From a virus: a DNA stretch of 45,192 nucleotides. Location: the IMG/VR virus record IMGVR_UViG_3300005613_000120, positions 1-45,192 of that record. One strand, written 5' to 3'. Shown piece by piece: positions 41,201 through 45,192 of this stretch; positions within the stretch are counted from its first letter, which is position 1; each line of letters starts with the position of its first letter. Under the pieces are notes generated by a model. The model was not told where the DNA came from. It made no database searches and saw nothing but the letters and a program-made list of their open reading frames with translations. The position numbers were made by a program, and so were the translations under genes.

Positions 41201-41330
41201 GCCGGTTGCCGCTGCGTCCCGGAACCGGAATCCTTGAGCCGCCGTCCATGGGAACGTCGGTCTGTCCGACGCTGTCGCCAGGCAGGCTGTCGAAGAACGA
41301 GGACCGATTCGTCGGCTGATTGGGTTCCAT
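29184..41330 (-). CDS. Giant polyvalent/DarB-like protein (methyltransferase, helicase, zincin motif), 4,048 aa
   Basis: Start ATG 41330 is preceded by GGAAGG. In order: helical N-terminus with two FDSLPG motifs; acidic Pro/Glu/Ala repeats at ~590-760; N6-adenine methyltransferase fold with DPTAGHG (~1167) and NPPF (~1232); Gly/Pro linker at ~1383-1523; SF2/strawberry-notch-like helicase with GIGKGRQ (~1598), DESH (~1752) and GRVNRSG (~2160); zinc-protease motif HEVGH (~2935); and a C-terminal region with hydrophobic helices resembling polyvalent-protein LPD domains. By analogy with phage P1 DarB and other polyvalent proteins it is probably packaged, injected with DNA and protects it against host restriction. 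The length is exceptional. Confidence 0.85.
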   Translation of the reverse strand: MEPNQPTNRSSFFDSLPGDSVGQTDVPMDGGSRIPVPGRSGNRLFDSLPGVQLDDNIVNRQEIISEQERLAEAREDRTIAGNVAKGVGRAGVTLAQLTLGETPQAALSLQQLSVDNFRASTYYAMRSAAIVKSNNGDVLKSIPQIAREFPEYYNDLMAEVDMAASGIGGAIGEAFAEYAEDFEQYYGISLTGGKKPRPRINPRTGMPYGGGFRDFREARKGFKIPEGRRKLQIAMTQPVVDLRQEYLQSAKELIDKYVSEPIKSLKETSILAPPEDFEPKTPFVSDDASGNIDYWTGQFPEDAANAVYNVFIGRGAAAASRAAARRGLNAAEAQAASLVIQKEARDFGVRVAAYSLFAMEAGSSYEAMVDSLIKAGVSREDAEMTASLGAVAYGVTSSLIERGVLPRQIYGSRSPVGRVFRNMIGEVLEEEAQLLSEAAFRTMVANELGVELDSMLTPEAFVQAGLGAVGGSAVLSTTSEVANYVRRGGKTLDEIGEAAIQAWDIAKNDPDFAQVMSEITDPKVKDLTRSQIRNFPPNIQSLLRKKNARQNFVSEVQILWRRLWNDGFEFVPGRGFVQTAAPKTKVEESEAEDRGETPPPPGTPQPEPMETPDPFPYPYEGGEEGGPEAGGPAAPEGGPEGGPAAPEGQGPTVEIQEPPQPTPAAPEGEPAPAPEGEPAPAPEGEPAPVPLEPAPAPEGEPAPAPEGEPAPGEAPTPGGAFAPGEAPTPGGAFAPGETGPTIPGGPPPGAERVPEPPAEAKPEAEPRKARPAEAAGAEPPEPPINPIAAGFSKKLAERFGSQEESPAPTETEPKPKAEPKPKAEVPPQAPPSPRQQPQGQTKSTRMGKALSDILEILGEEDKVAEKARKKKLKTVVNQNREAVTIEELSDDQRRVVEARASLRAEAGSVESLQDAKNLRAASRAEQPSEALQEKVGELIEAAVFDEGRTDFTDIVGAVYSNLVAMTGDPEKAIRVIGKIAKPLETAWPQLVQIAANAPGDSRMTLTGTPNVRQAMLGITKGQEQAPLIGSIDDPQWSELRLILIDYLKSGARFRTRKDLMDYVARLFFGEDTNEKLPDNIRRRVAEVYEQATVAVADEIILKAGEKAYTDPAVFSEVYNKLVEIYQSMPLMHDYTAESKELQQFSTPIPMAFAAQVLGGVTRFTPLFDPTAGHGALLIGRNGSLRQGNEIDKNRYDGLLELGMRSPSPSLGHSSSNQDALSPTVDGGFLFRLMNPPFGTKTDPKNPSQKKVWQIPVEGGQTFITDQIDHAIVVKFLKGIATGEVPGAVAIIGSGNLTEVNKGVRYNSDKWRKFWSYVRDHYDVPVRLTLSGKLYARQGSAWPVDLFYFQQQQEGQEKVPFLAAENPPVIETWQQLEEVALERLRAGGEGQSGRPGRGDQPPKGPVGTGPGPVGGSTQGAGPGAGAGVNVPGKPKDVGNDGGEPGGTGGDAGTKSRGGVEPPDQPGLQPEEGEPEPGSEPGPEGEPGGVDGGPGGAGKPGEPAPKPVVRAGDRQVEYQPGAKNTPAAGTLVPERQAEAVREAIALIERETGKTVEEYVAEKIGMTFEKIISGIFYAEQLDSIALAIYQLEQGKGFIIGDMTGIGKGRQVAALLIYAMRSGRIPVFVTENSSLYTDMLGEFADLGYTDIKFAPTNVDRSTNGEFKDAKTGKVVNSVKILSNDNDTTRTHFSTMLKSFRNGEGLKAGDNVVYDVIATTYSQLTPRKKPDRKKGEAGVLSWRNGMMSKYAPDSIFILDESHTAGGTQSVNEMTPEAPFLLANQVRKIIRRSAGAVFSSATFAKNEAVLSLYSNTDLGEVFPTSLVMQEAIASGGLPLKQIISTYFIRAYQLIRRERSYAGINFDPVVVGVDASYGDDTSRIFNTFYDLSRAVSEYLATPEVQQWMFAKGYGAVSDPGVGDPSLSSVDFGSVMHNLSSQIILASKVVGAIDKIKQSMASGEAVVISVSKTMEAALQDIKGEQGLGTVADADFRAAVERTLDRLLTVSFKAPSGEIVRIKIDPDDQDSFFNNAQGLALRAALHVSEVAIDESKLADLPVSPIDYIFNELQGAGYSGAELTGRSLKIDYSDDDPKWAERKEADSKEEIRRKFNSGKLDFVLLNRSSATGVSLHASEKNVPEGQKPRHMFVLEPEDDVNVFMQVLGRVNRSGQVNLPRYSFVMTSLPMELRPAAAIMRKLRSLNANVSADTTGSLKVDLPDIMNIVGGAAIREVFLDEIETLRAMRLGPLSPQTPAIDIVKMVTGRMVLLPVEEQRKLWERILESYNRILAGLKASGTNPLEAEFLDLQAEVIASQEVNPPIKKNSRSPFFAGTILEKVSIRALKRPLSKLEILERIAGRLKIEGDAATLDQSVIRTEAKKAVDELVKRARDLGSAYYTRIITEKARKMARDLGIEVEVKEGDSVVWVRNQEQEGVVQKIVTNEKGTLYQVKYFDKEGKKETVVASFTSETFYPKKTPPISDWPVDKANELRSISILYNNELNDKINEIQNIADQVLIGSARTLKEAQTGQELQSGIILDVKHSPKVVKNPLSLSAFTVTMAVPDSSRTLAIPFSMIGKSGSAPKNTDKTGEQAKYLVGMVAGSIEDFFKIFEEKSKQSREVRYMFTGNVLNAVLMNRGRGKIIFFTDNTGAEREGILMPADWKPATFAQQRSITLSTPENVAKLVFDERGSANSSEGVVIRGYSGNLAEVSLPTIKSKQLLLNHPRIKEILDNLGIQLSWRKGQRSVQFVVRDKDAFIKLIGVYMGEDIGITFKASFDSKQKAAEIEGINLNINLEGEGATEQDVVGVTSEASLSMGQTKTPLQDPLKPYQKIVPKHEASVDDTMPPWIYVRDGLGIDIWEAARRLGFFIVSTTTRGEDVGVLGSIGLSRGQRPGKPWMNIISKAARNANVRTIAEAREQQNKNTFEVQIGDPRWVRTISHEVGHGFAAIIFQGKDNLPFAKLFAKSGYSPSELQEEAKRLSSWVRPEPGNVPVDWSDTNSDYIKYRLKSQELLADFFSAYFMMPEQARSIAPRLTEVMEELLRSNSDLVEALRMIHGQPHVMTKDIEPVEAFPVARPEPVATPAPKGVVVPRDPQARELAYMLSRDASRKIHRKIADLEAIYVRIIRRTEARYGADAKRVREDMTFIIEETGDPRTGETYEELLALYDGDVFFHQTLGLVREEFENVRAEVNRMMKASGMGDDYIKYMTNYVAHIWQRPRSEVRQWLTLKSNTPFSKKRNIPTYKEGIEAGLVPKTLDAAELLMLSAQANYRAMVGRWYINQLMTRKTSDGMPYISQQRIPGYVPVQNALLSGIAFRKTKSGQSIGIVGPVYVHPAVVRPINSLLEDPIGGNRIVKAISAINAILKQSALFFSGFHAFSLTESAWSGNLGTSWNPLKGVIATRLELRRFGIDPTDTFLNQGVFGVVNRWTGYRMPIIPAHHIGIALAHSEDSPFNVGLFVGRGLEASGVGGAAALDRQVGGVDIFLEELANILTKLGLPNKLNVALGIREIKGALDRQLWDRWHNGLKLYTAANLMMTDLIESIDESSTGTKSLVFKEPKPGQKSIDGQLEDLMSFVNDMFGGQERIVMPDFYEGRARLQEASQRGVLPAAGVVLDEVRRTLTGANWKDAQKQNEQAARVTFLSIDWTMSVFRVATRSVKHPALKLAQMTPGVKSIPMVKDADVNTFYARRGPVYMAGMIAGLHVWTSIFQAMIYAMMKAGLLDEDEDMKPLPHMNERGDRFITFDITPLSRTIQRLRGQEVQRYRSYVNPGKQIKEVARWFTGGIGGAADQAVSKSAPIWHFGAAFIGELKEIKRESELGQLEGDKLITDSLMRLAKTGFAESIPFSARSYEFRGADMENVKFQGQFLLSLPKRSGETRGRIVGEMERMLNIYANAKDRSDEKSDRDFAKLRKVMQEINEAARVNGFTREEREVMFNQAMSRAKNYHYTNMYEEIEQDDWKNAEKSLAALMSLGATSEDVSKSLRARNIDVKEYHDGLNEIVRRLRKENGFRYVQRTVVDGWIQTITLEEAAKRRQELPGRPPVTVQYQGRRQ
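39121..39330. repeat. In-frame tandem repeats in the polyvalent gene
   Basis: Two perfect 36-bp units (39121-39156, 39157-39192; protein GEAPTPGGAFAP) and 24-bp units encoding PAPEGE repeats next to them. They form a flexible linker before the methyltransferase and should vary in copy number. Confidence 0.8.
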
Positions 41331-41331
41331 G

Positions 41332-43671
41332 TCACCTTCCCGCAGCGCGGTCAACTGGCTTCTTTTCGATCAGGTTGGAACGCCCAGGCGGCAGGACGAG
41401 GGCGACTTCGCCGCTCTGTACGGCAGCCATGTAGACATTCTGGTTGTTCTTGAACGTCGAGACCTGAACGCGCTTCGTCCTGCCGGTGGCCTTGTCGATG
41501 ATGTAGACGCTACCAGCATGGGCTCCGCTGGTGTCCAGCATACCAGTCGTGTCGTAGAAGACACCTTGCGGGAGGTCAGGGGAAAACTCGGTTCCAGGCA
41601 AGATCGACCTGGGGTCCTGGAACAGGCCGCCGCCGGTGCTGCCACGCCTCACGCTTTCAGACGCAGCCTTTCTGGCCGCTGATTCGGCGGCTTTCTTGCT
41701 TCTGGCGAATCCATAGGCTTTCAAATAGTCGTCTTCGTTCGGGACAATTTTTGATTCGTCGATTTCCGAACCTGGGCCAAACTTGCCGCCGGAATCGAAC
41801 CCGGTCTCCCTTTCAATGGCAAATTTCATCGCAAGTTCATGGACCTGGTCGTCCGGTATTCCGGGGAACTGGCCGATATCAACGATCTCGGTGTCGCCAT
41901 TGGCCTTTTGCATCGTCCAGACGCCAGCACCAGTGTCCCACTTCAGTTGGCCGGTCTGCTCGCCCTCTTCGCCGATCAAGACCCCGGACCTTTCAGCGTA
42001 CCCCTGGACGATCCGGACCTCGTTGCCCTGAAGCTCGCGTTCCCGGCGTCTGAGTTGGCGAAGCTCCTGTCCGTCAAACCGGCCACTCCCGATGGCCTCG
42101 CGGGTTCTCATCAACTCGTCGGAATTCCGCTTGAGCCGAACCGCCGAGTCGTGATAGACGCTGCCCGGGTTCCGCTCGTACTGAGCAAGCGAATCCCTGG
42201 CCTGGGCGTACATGCCAGGCTCCTGCTCCATCATCTGGATCATTCCGGCCATCCGCTGATCCACGACGTAATCACCGCGAGGGCCGATGGTAGCCGGAAG
42301 AAGACCACTTGAGGTCATCATCACGGCGTTTCCGCTCGGGTCCCTGATCACGTCGCCCTGACGGATTCCAGCAGATCTGGCGTCGTCGTCCGTGTAGCCG
42401 CTCACGCTGCCGCCGATGTTTTTGATCGTCGCTGCACGCTCCCTGACAGGCGTGTCAGCCGCCATGCGGCCCTCGGTCTCCCACGCAGGGTTCGCGGCAG
42501 CAGGCCCACGCTGGCCCGCACGACGCTCTAGCTCCCGTTGGTTTCTGATCTTCGCCGAGCGGGAGACAGTCTCGCCAGCAGCCTCCGCTCGGGCAATCGA
42601 GTCGGCGTATTCCGGGTCACCAGGGCGAATGCGGGACCCGTCCTTGCGGAAGAAGAATTGCGACCGACTCCCGTCACCTGCGACGTTCGGAAGGAAGCCG
42701 GTCTGGCCGTACGGAAGCTTTTTGCCAGAACGGATGGCCTCAAGATTCTGCTTCTGCCATTGGTCACGAATGTAGCGACGAATGACAGGATGCTGCTTGT
42801 CCAGATTCCGAGGAACTCGTCCGGTCTCATTGAACTCCCTGAACGCGGCATACCCGCCAGTGTTGATGATCGAGTCAACGTCAGCGTCAGTCATCTGACC
42901 GCCGCCGGAATACCCCTGCATCAGTGCAATCAGGTTCTCGGAGACCGTGTCCGGGCTGTCGCCGAGAAGCTTTTCAACCCCCTTCGGATCTTTGTCCAGG
43001 AAGCGTTCAAGATCTTTCTGAACCTTGAATCTGGCTTCTCGCTGAGCAGTCTCTCCGAGGAACCGCCCAAGATCAGCCATCGCTTTGTTCGGCTGAATAA
43101 CGCCCCCGTCCTGGCGAATCAATTCTTCTTCGCGGCGAATTGACTGAGGCGTTGTCCTGATCCGCTCTTCAAGCTCGTCACGGCGTTGCTTCGCTCTGGC
43201 CTGCTCATACCGAACCGGGGCCATCGCCCGCTGGAATTCCTGTTCGCGGGCGTTTGCTTCGGCAATATTCGCACCAAACCGGGCCATCGCTTCGTTCGGC
43301 TCGATGACTCCGCCGGTTCGAGCCAGCATGTCTCGTTCAGCCTGGAGCCAAGACGGAGTCCTAGGCTCATCAAGTTCTCTTCGACGGAAGAGATCTTCCT
43401 CGCGGAGCATCCGGTTGGGCCGAGCATAAGACATGAGGTCGCGGTTCATCTCAAGAGCAGCAGCCGCTCTAAGATCGGACTCTCCAGGAGCCTCAAAAGT
43501 GGCTCCAAGAGAAGAATCGCGATTGGACCTGACAAAGGCAGTGGCAGCCGTGGCAGGGGCGTTCCTGTTCTGCCCCTTGATGCTCATCATGATGCCGGGC
43601 TCTTTCCAGCTCGTATCGCCGGGCTGAGCAACAGCAAACGGGTCAACCACCTTGGGCTGCTTCTTCGCCAT
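41332..43671 (-). CDS. Internal virion/ejection protein (779 aa)
   Basis: Charged, largely helical, with N-terminal low-complexity and an approximate duplication: GGVIEPNEAMA (120-130) and GGVIQPNKAMA (189-199), each preceded by Arg/Glu-rich helix and followed by E..REQ/REARF. Later part contains Gly-rich loops and a compact C-terminus (FYDTTGMLDTSGAHAGSVYI). It lies between the tail protein and the giant ejected protein, with which it overlaps by few bases, so an internal core or ejection role is likely. No enzyme motif seen. Confidence 0.6.
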   Translation of the reverse strand: MAKKQPKVVDPFAVAQPGDTSWKEPGIMMSIKGQNRNAPATAATAFVRSNRDSSLGATFEAPGESDLRAAAALEMNRDLMSYARPNRMLREEDLFRRRELDEPRTPSWLQAERDMLARTGGVIEPNEAMARFGANIAEANAREQEFQRAMAPVRYEQARAKQRRDELEERIRTTPQSIRREEELIRQDGGVIQPNKAMADLGRFLGETAQREARFKVQKDLERFLDKDPKGVEKLLGDSPDTVSENLIALMQGYSGGGQMTDADVDSIINTGGYAAFREFNETGRVPRNLDKQHPVIRRYIRDQWQKQNLEAIRSGKKLPYGQTGFLPNVAGDGSRSQFFFRKDGSRIRPGDPEYADSIARAEAAGETVSRSAKIRNQRELERRAGQRGPAAANPAWETEGRMAADTPVRERAATIKNIGGSVSGYTDDDARSAGIRQGDVIRDPSGNAVMMTSSGLLPATIGPRGDYVVDQRMAGMIQMMEQEPGMYAQARDSLAQYERNPGSVYHDSAVRLKRNSDELMRTREAIGSGRFDGQELRQLRRRERELQGNEVRIVQGYAERSGVLIGEEGEQTGQLKWDTGAGVWTMQKANGDTEIVDIGQFPGIPDDQVHELAMKFAIERETGFDSGGKFGPGSEIDESKIVPNEDDYLKAYGFARSKKAAESAARKAASESVRRGSTGGGLFQDPRSILPGTEFSPDLPQGVFYDTTGMLDTSGAHAGSVYIIDKATGRTKRVQVSTFKNNQNVYMAAVQSGEVALVLPPGRSNLIEKKPVDRAAGR

Positions 43672-43675
43672 CAGG

Positions 43676-44920
43676 TCACCTCGTCACGCCGAGAGCGGAC
43701 GAAGTGTCGAACTTCACGTCGCCGCCATACTGCTTCAGGTCGTTGGTGTAAGTCACAATTCCGGAGCCTGAACGCTCCGTGAAGACCCCGCCAAACACCT
43801 CTGCATCAACGATGGTCACAGATTTCACGTTCGATGAATCGACCGAGAAAGAGCCGCCGTACAGCTTTAGGCCGAAAGCGTCCCCATCCGAGTTGTCGCC
43901 GAGCGTGCCGCTGCCTCGCCAGTTGATCGTGCCGCCAGATTGGATCACGTTCCTGGCCGGGCTGGTTTTGAACATGTTCACGACGCCGCCGGTCACGGTC
44001 ATGCTGCCAGGTTCCGTCACCTCGCCGATGGCAACCGTGGTCGCCTCGATCGGGGACGAGCAGTTGAACGTGCCAGCCGTGACCACCACCTCGTTCAGGT
44101 TCGTGGCGTTGATTCCGAGGGTGACCGTCGCGCTCGGGCAGTTGATCATGAAGATCTTTTGGATGCTGATCGCATTCTCAAGCGTGATCGTCCCCAGGAC
44201 GTTAGTCCCGATCACCCGAAGAGACTGGATCGTGGACCCGAACCCGATCGAAACGAGATCCTGGGACCGGATCCCGCCGATCACGTCGATCTCGTCGATG
44301 GTTCCCTCAATCATGGTGGCCGCACCACGACCGTTTATGACCGCCTTGCCGTCCGTGTTCGACACGTCGATCTGGAGGTGGAAGCCCTTGGACGGCTGAC
44401 CGATCGTGCCGGTGTAGGTGCTGGCGACCCTCAAGGTGTTCAGGTCAACCGCCGACTGATCGAGCCCGTAGTAGACATCATGAGGAGAGTCGGCAAAGAC
44501 GACGTCGTCGCCGCTGACAGGCTTGGCGTTCGTGTCCCAGTTCTTCGTAGTGTTCCAGTCGTTCGGCCCAGCCGAAGCGGTCGAGTCCGCGACCGTGGTC
44601 GTGGCAGATCCCGTGACGGTCACGGCAAGGTAGAACGGCGCACCGGCAACCTTCGCCGTTGCCGTGACCACGTTCGACGCCACGGTCCAGGTGATGGCCT
44701 GAAAAAGGGCGTTGGAGCTTCCTGCCGCCGCCGCCTGAATAGCAGCGGCGTGGACGGTCTCGTCAACGCCGGAAGCCGTGTGCTGGACCGTGGCCGTGCC
44801 ACCGTTCTCGTCAGTCAGCGTGATCGTGTAGATGTCGCCGTTGACAGAGTCGTTGTTCAACGTGATCAGGGTCACCTGTGCAGCGGCAGCAGCACCGCCA
44901 AACCATAGAACGGTAGCCAT
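43676..44920 (-). CDS. Beta-helix-like tail protein (414 aa)
   Basis: N-terminal beta region (MATVLWFGGAAAAAQVTLIT), WNTTKNWDTNAKP, then many short repeating strands (GTITLENAISIQKIFMINC, SATVTLGINATNLNEVVVTA, SMTVTGGVVNMFK). Such repeats are typical of right-handed beta-helix tail spikes or pectin-lyase-like fibres. No catalytic motif identified. The neighbouring LamG fragment supports a receptor-binding complex. Confidence 0.6.
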   Translation of the reverse strand: MATVLWFGGAAAAAQVTLITLNNDSVNGDIYTITLTDENGGTATVQHTASGVDETVHAAAIQAAAAGSSNALFQAITWTVASNVVTATAKVAGAPFYLAVTVTGSATTTVADSTASAGPNDWNTTKNWDTNAKPVSGDDVVFADSPHDVYYGLDQSAVDLNTLRVASTYTGTIGQPSKGFHLQIDVSNTDGKAVINGRGAATMIEGTIDEIDVIGGIRSQDLVSIGFGSTIQSLRVIGTNVLGTITLENAISIQKIFMINCPSATVTLGINATNLNEVVVTAGTFNCSSPIEATTVAIGEVTEPGSMTVTGGVVNMFKTSPARNVIQSGGTINWRGSGTLGDNSDGDAFGLKLYGGSFSVDSSNVKSVTIVDAEVFGGVFTERSGSGIVTYTNDLKQYGGDVKFDTSSALGVTR

Positions 44921-44921
44921 G

Positions 44922-45192
44922 TCAGCCTCTCAAGAAAGGGAAGTTCCAGGCCGCAAAATTGAATCCGGTTCCGACGGTAGGTGGTGAGTTCTTGTATGGG
45001 TGGTCGAATGGAAGGTCGGACTCAAGGCCCCACTTCCATGCGAGATAGCCTTCGAGCTTCTGGCGGTCGTCGGTGCTGAGTTTGGTATTGCAACCCACCA
45101 CTTCGGAGATGTACTTGTCGCCGTAAGCGGCGCCACTTGCATGTCGTCCACCGATCTGAAAGCCTGTTGCCGCCGCACTAGGCCACGTTTGA
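44922..45192 (-). CDS. LamG-like tail protein, C-terminal part, cut by window edge
   Basis: 89 residues to the stop TGA, open to the right edge. Reads QIGGRHASGAAYGDKYISEV, then TDDRQKLEGYLAWKWG (the LamG C-terminal signature) and LPFDHPYKNSPPTVGTG, a short tail ending FNFAAWNFPFLRG. 46 of 47 bases of its signature region match 268-314 at the other edge. It may be the other end of the left-edge gene if the molecule is circular and some bases are missing, or a third paralogue. Confidence 0.65.
   Translation of the reverse strand, partial: QTWPSAAATGFQIGGRHASGAAYGDKYISEVVGCNTKLSTDDRQKLEGYLAWKWGLESDLPFDHPYKNSPPTVGTGFNFAAWNFPFLRG

Noticed and set aside
44922-45192. Direct circular closure with the left-edge LamG fragment
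   Set aside because: Joining the edges gives a frame error by one base and a module lacking about 60 residues compared with the intact copy.

Overview
The window looks like most of a tailed double-stranded DNA phage genome. It has a large terminase, a portal, an acidic scaffold, a major capsid protein and a head-tail adaptor of the kind found in short-tailed (podovirus-like) phages. No tape measure, contractile sheath, integrase, tRNA or rRNA was recognised. The DNA is GC-rich and densely coded, and many genes are joined by TGATG, ATGA or GTGA stop/start overlaps. The host cannot be named from the sequence; a Gram-negative-type host is compatible with the lipoprotein signal and the sigma70-like promoters.

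There are three transcriptional blocks. (1) Bases 1-15255, minus strand, are the packaging, head and tail block. Read from right to left it holds a small-terminase candidate, large terminase, portal, FmdB-like protein, scaffold, capsid, a decoration-like protein, a terminator/promoter pair, a lipoprotein, the adaptor, a run of unknown virion proteins, a membrane coiled-coil protein and LamG-like tail proteins. (2) Bases 15850-29269, plus strand, are the early/replication block. It has a string of small accessory genes, HTH proteins, a recombination/replication-type coiled-coil protein, an SSB-like protein, an SF2 helicase, a primase-helicase, a double-HTH regulator and a nuclease-fold protein. 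(3) Bases 29184-45192, minus strand, hold a 4,048-residue polyvalent protein (N6-adenine methyltransferase, strawberry-notch-like helicase, HExxH zinc-protease motif), a 779-residue internal virion protein, a beta-rich tail protein and the C-terminus of another LamG-like protein. Blocks 3 and 1 would be one continuous late operon if the molecule is circular. The LamG gene fragments at both edges agree with that, although they do not join in frame.

Bases 15256-15850 separate the divergent blocks and look like the control centre. They contain tandem repeats, a strong inverted repeat, promoter-like boxes, a Fur-box-like palindrome and a 31-base repeat whose only other copy lies inside the primase-helicase gene. 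Around this centre and near base 28400 a short repeated element occurs just before start codons. It can fold into a hairpin with tandem G-A/G-A mismatches, and in several copies its 3' arm contains the Shine-Dalgarno bases, so it is a candidate family of translational operators. With the polyvalent protein, this is the part of the window most likely to hold something undescribed.

No DNA polymerase and no endolysin could be recognised, so the phage probably uses a host polymerase and has a divergent lysis system. Functions given for small genes are based only on visible motifs and position.
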